Assembly: GCA_963736975.1 (NCBI GenBank)
Contig: CAVTQY010000001.1
Span: 1,240,001 to 1,304,000, forward strand
DNA length: 64,000 bases
Origin: CAVTQY01 sp963736975
GTDB lineage: Bacteria > Pseudomonadota > Alphaproteobacteria > Acetobacterales > Acetobacteraceae
Direction of reading: 5' to 3'
A program made the translations under genes and the position numbers. Below are positions 62,399 to 64,000 of this stretch, piece by piece; the stretch's first letter is position 1; each line of letters begins with the position of its first letter. The notes beneath the pieces were generated by a model, which saw only the letters and a list, made by a program, of their open reading frames with translations, searched no databases and was not told the DNA's origin.

Positions 62399-63442
62399 AT
62401 GGCCAAGGGGTGGACTGTTTCGGCTGCACTGATCATCGCTGCTCTGAACGGACCGGCCGCCACTGCCGCTCCCTTCAGCGAACTGATTGATTTCGGAGAC
62501 AGCCTCTCGGACGTGGGCAATGTTTATTGGGCGACAGGCGGTTATGAACCGCGGCCCCCCTACGCGGGCGGGCGGTTCAGCAACGGTCCGCTCTGGGTCG
62601 AAGACCTTGCCACCCTGCTCGGAATCCCCAAGCCCAAGCCGGCGATCGCCAATCTGTTCGGCAACACGGATTTCGCGATCGCCGGCGCCCAGACCGGGAA
62701 CACTTCCGTGCATGCAGCGAATTTCGGCGACTTGCCGACACAGCTCAGCTTGTTCCGCGTCGGGCATCCGTTCTTTGCACCTTCGCGCGCACTCTACACG
62801 CTCTGGTTCGGCGCCGACGATTTGTTGTTCAGCGACATTGGCGCGGGCATTCAGCCGACCCCGATCGGCACCCCGCCGCCTTATGTCGTCAGCCAGGCGG
62901 TAAACAATGAGCTCGGCCTGGTCACCTCCCTGGCGAGCCAGGGAGCCAGAAACTTCCTCGTCGTGGGCGTGCCCGACCTGGGCACGACACCACTGGTCCG
63001 CTCGGAAGGAAGCGCCATCATGGCGCAGGCGACTGGGCTCGCGGAGGATTACAACCAGGCACTCGTCAGCGGGCTCGCCGGTTTGTCTGCTTCCGGGCTT
63101 TCCATCCGGTACCTGGACTCGTTCGATCTGCTCGACAGCGCCGTGAACGACCCCGGCGCTTACGGCTTCACCGACGTCACGGACCCTTGCTGGAACGGCA
63201 ACTACACCGGCCAAGGCACGGAGTGCGCGTCGCCGGACAGCTATCTCTTCTGGGACACTTTGCACCCGACCGCGCGGGGCCACTTCCTGCTCGCCGAGGC
63301 GGCCTGCGCGGTCGAGGGCTATTGCACCCCGCCCGCCATTGCCGCGGCTGCTGATCCGGTCCCCGAACCCGGCACCGCCGCTCTCCTGCTGCTTCCGCTC
63401 GCGGGACTCGCCGCTGTGAGTCGGCGATTGTCCCAAGGCTAG
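62399..63442 (+). CDS. PEP-CTERM GDSL lipase/esterase
   Basis: 347 residues. Signal peptide (WTVSAALIIAALNGPAATAA), then SGNH/GDSL esterase blocks: FGDSLSDVGN with the catalytic Ser, GADDLL and DTLHPT with Asp-His. The C-terminus is VPEPGTAALLLLPLAGLAAV followed by SRR, a PEP-CTERM sorting signal, so it is exported and probably anchored by an exosortase. CAGGAG precedes the ATG. Confidence 0.87.
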   Translation: MAKGWTVSAALIIAALNGPAATAAPFSELIDFGDSLSDVGNVYWATGGYEPRPPYAGGRFSNGPLWVEDLATLLGIPKPKPAIANLFGNTDFAIAGAQTGNTSVHAANFGDLPTQLSLFRVGHPFFAPSRALYTLWFGADDLLFSDIGAGIQPTPIGTPPPYVVSQAVNNELGLVTSLASQGARNFLVVGVPDLGTTPLVRSEGSAIMAQATGLAEDYNQALVSGLAGLSASGLSIRYLDSFDLLDSAVNDPGAYGFTDVTDPCWNGNYTGQGTECASPDSYLFWDTLHPTARGHFLLAEAACAVEGYCTPPAIAAAADPVPEPGTAALLLLPLAGLAAVSRRLSQG

Positions 63443-63522
63443 GCGGCACTCATCGGTAAGCGTGGTCACCGCCCGCGCGCGCCAATCATGCGCGGCTCGC
63501 AAGAACGTCCGGCCTGGCCTAG

Positions 63523-64000
63523 ATGTTCGACATGGACCTCATCGGCATTCCCGGCTCCCGCATCGTCGAGGTGGGCCGGCTCGCTTTCGCGACACCGGAC
63601 GTGGATTTTCTCTGTTTCGGTGAATCCGACCAGCCCAGTCCGCACTCGGCGCGAGAAGCCGCCGGCACGGCACTGCAGGCCGGCCACACGCGATATCCCG
63701 ATGTGCGCGGGCTTCCGGAACTGCGCCACACGCTCGCCGACTATCTGACCCGCTTGCACGCCCGACCCGTGTCCGAGCAGCGCGTCCAGATCACCGCCTC
63801 CGGCATGGCCGCGGTCGCCGTCGCTCTGGCCGCGACCGTCCGGCCGGGCCAGCGCGTCGTCATCCACAGCCCCGCCTGGCCGAATGTCGGCAACGCCGCC
63901 CGGCTGCGCGGCGCGGAGCTTGTGGAGTTCCCGCTCACCCAACTGCCCGAAGGCGAGTTTCGCCTCGACCTGGACCGGCTCGACACCGCGCTCGACGGTG
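63523..64000 (+). CDS. PLP-dependent aminotransferase class I/II (5' part)
   Basis: Open frame of 159 codons running out of the window: FCFGESDQPSPHSAREAAGT, RYPDVRGLPELRHTLADYL, ITASGMAAVAVALAATVRPG, VIHSPAWPNVGNAARLRGAE. This is the N-terminal part of an aspartate-aminotransferase fold enzyme. A TAG stands directly before the ATG, fixing the earliest start at 63523; 63532 is also possible. Substrate unknown. Confidence 0.85.
   Translation, partial: MFDMDLIGIPGSRIVEVGRLAFATPDVDFLCFGESDQPSPHSAREAAGTALQAGHTRYPDVRGLPELRHTLADYLTRLHARPVSEQRVQITASGMAAVAVALAATVRPGQRVVIHSPAWPNVGNAARLRGAELVEFPLTQLPEGEFRLDLDRLDTALDG

Noticed and set aside
1..64000. CRISPR arrays, tRNA or rRNA genes
   Set aside because: No regularly spaced repeats and no cloverleaf or rRNA sequence seen on either strand.

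Overview
The window is GC-rich, densely coding DNA with short intergenic gaps, many 1-4 base start/stop overlaps and frequent GTG/TTG starts. The dapF-mtaB-ftsY run, an RNase E with an acidic insert in its S1 domain and an arginine-rich tail, hybrid MaeB, KdsA and many solute-binding proteins, acyl-CoA/CoA-transferase and dioxygenase genes suggest a heterotrophic alphaproteobacterium, possibly Rhodospirillales/Acetobacterales. That placement is inference; no rRNA or tRNA gene was seen.

Layout. 0-6 kb: end of a DUF559 nuclease gene, a palindromic repeat, then a formate module (fdsA, fdhD, fdsD, an OFA-family transporter and a 44-residue membrane partner) and a 52-residue charged protein. 6-12 kb: cobalamin-binding radical SAM protein, methyltransferase, MazG, an enolase-superfamily dehydratase, a small DUF6295-like protein and a dienelactone hydrolase. 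12-14 kb: cytochrome P450, a decayed IS630-type transposase and a ferritin-like protein. 14-23 kb: orphan family-5 binding protein, pyruvate kinase, and an operon of RND adaptor, RND pump and Rieske oxygenase. 23-34 kb: split ThDP decarboxylase, GST, TetR regulator, CmcJ/NvfI-type oxidoreductase, acyl-CoA dehydrogenase, class III aminotransferase, alcohol dehydrogenase, PutA and an aldo/keto reductase. 34-46 kb: small membrane and DUF1127 genes, rne, maeB, vapBC, an acetate-type permease, kdsA, ftsY, mtaB and dapF. 46-54 kb: second family-5 binding protein, PEP-mutase-family enzyme, PH-domain membrane protein, a three-gene group resembling a protocatechuate/phthalate lower pathway, and tag. 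54-64 kb: ferritin-like protein, DedA, an Fsr-like MFS gene, a sugar-type ABC module flanked by a 27-bp direct repeat, enoyl-CoA hydratase plus CoA-transferase, a PEP-CTERM GDSL esterase and the start of a PLP aminotransferase.

Most notable: the formate dehydrogenase alpha subunit has lost all three cysteines of its His/Cys3 iron-sulfur cluster and has no fdsG/fdsB beside it; a two-hairpin palindromic repeat occurs five times with compensatory changes in one stem, and two convergent copies encode the C-termini and stop codons of DedA and the MFS protein; the ABC module looks like a mobile or duplicated block; and rne, maeB, vapC and the MFS gene carry single-base frameshifts, three of which fit a gain of one G next to GTAC. 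The frameshifts may be sequencing artefacts, so those four genes should be read as probably intact in the organism.
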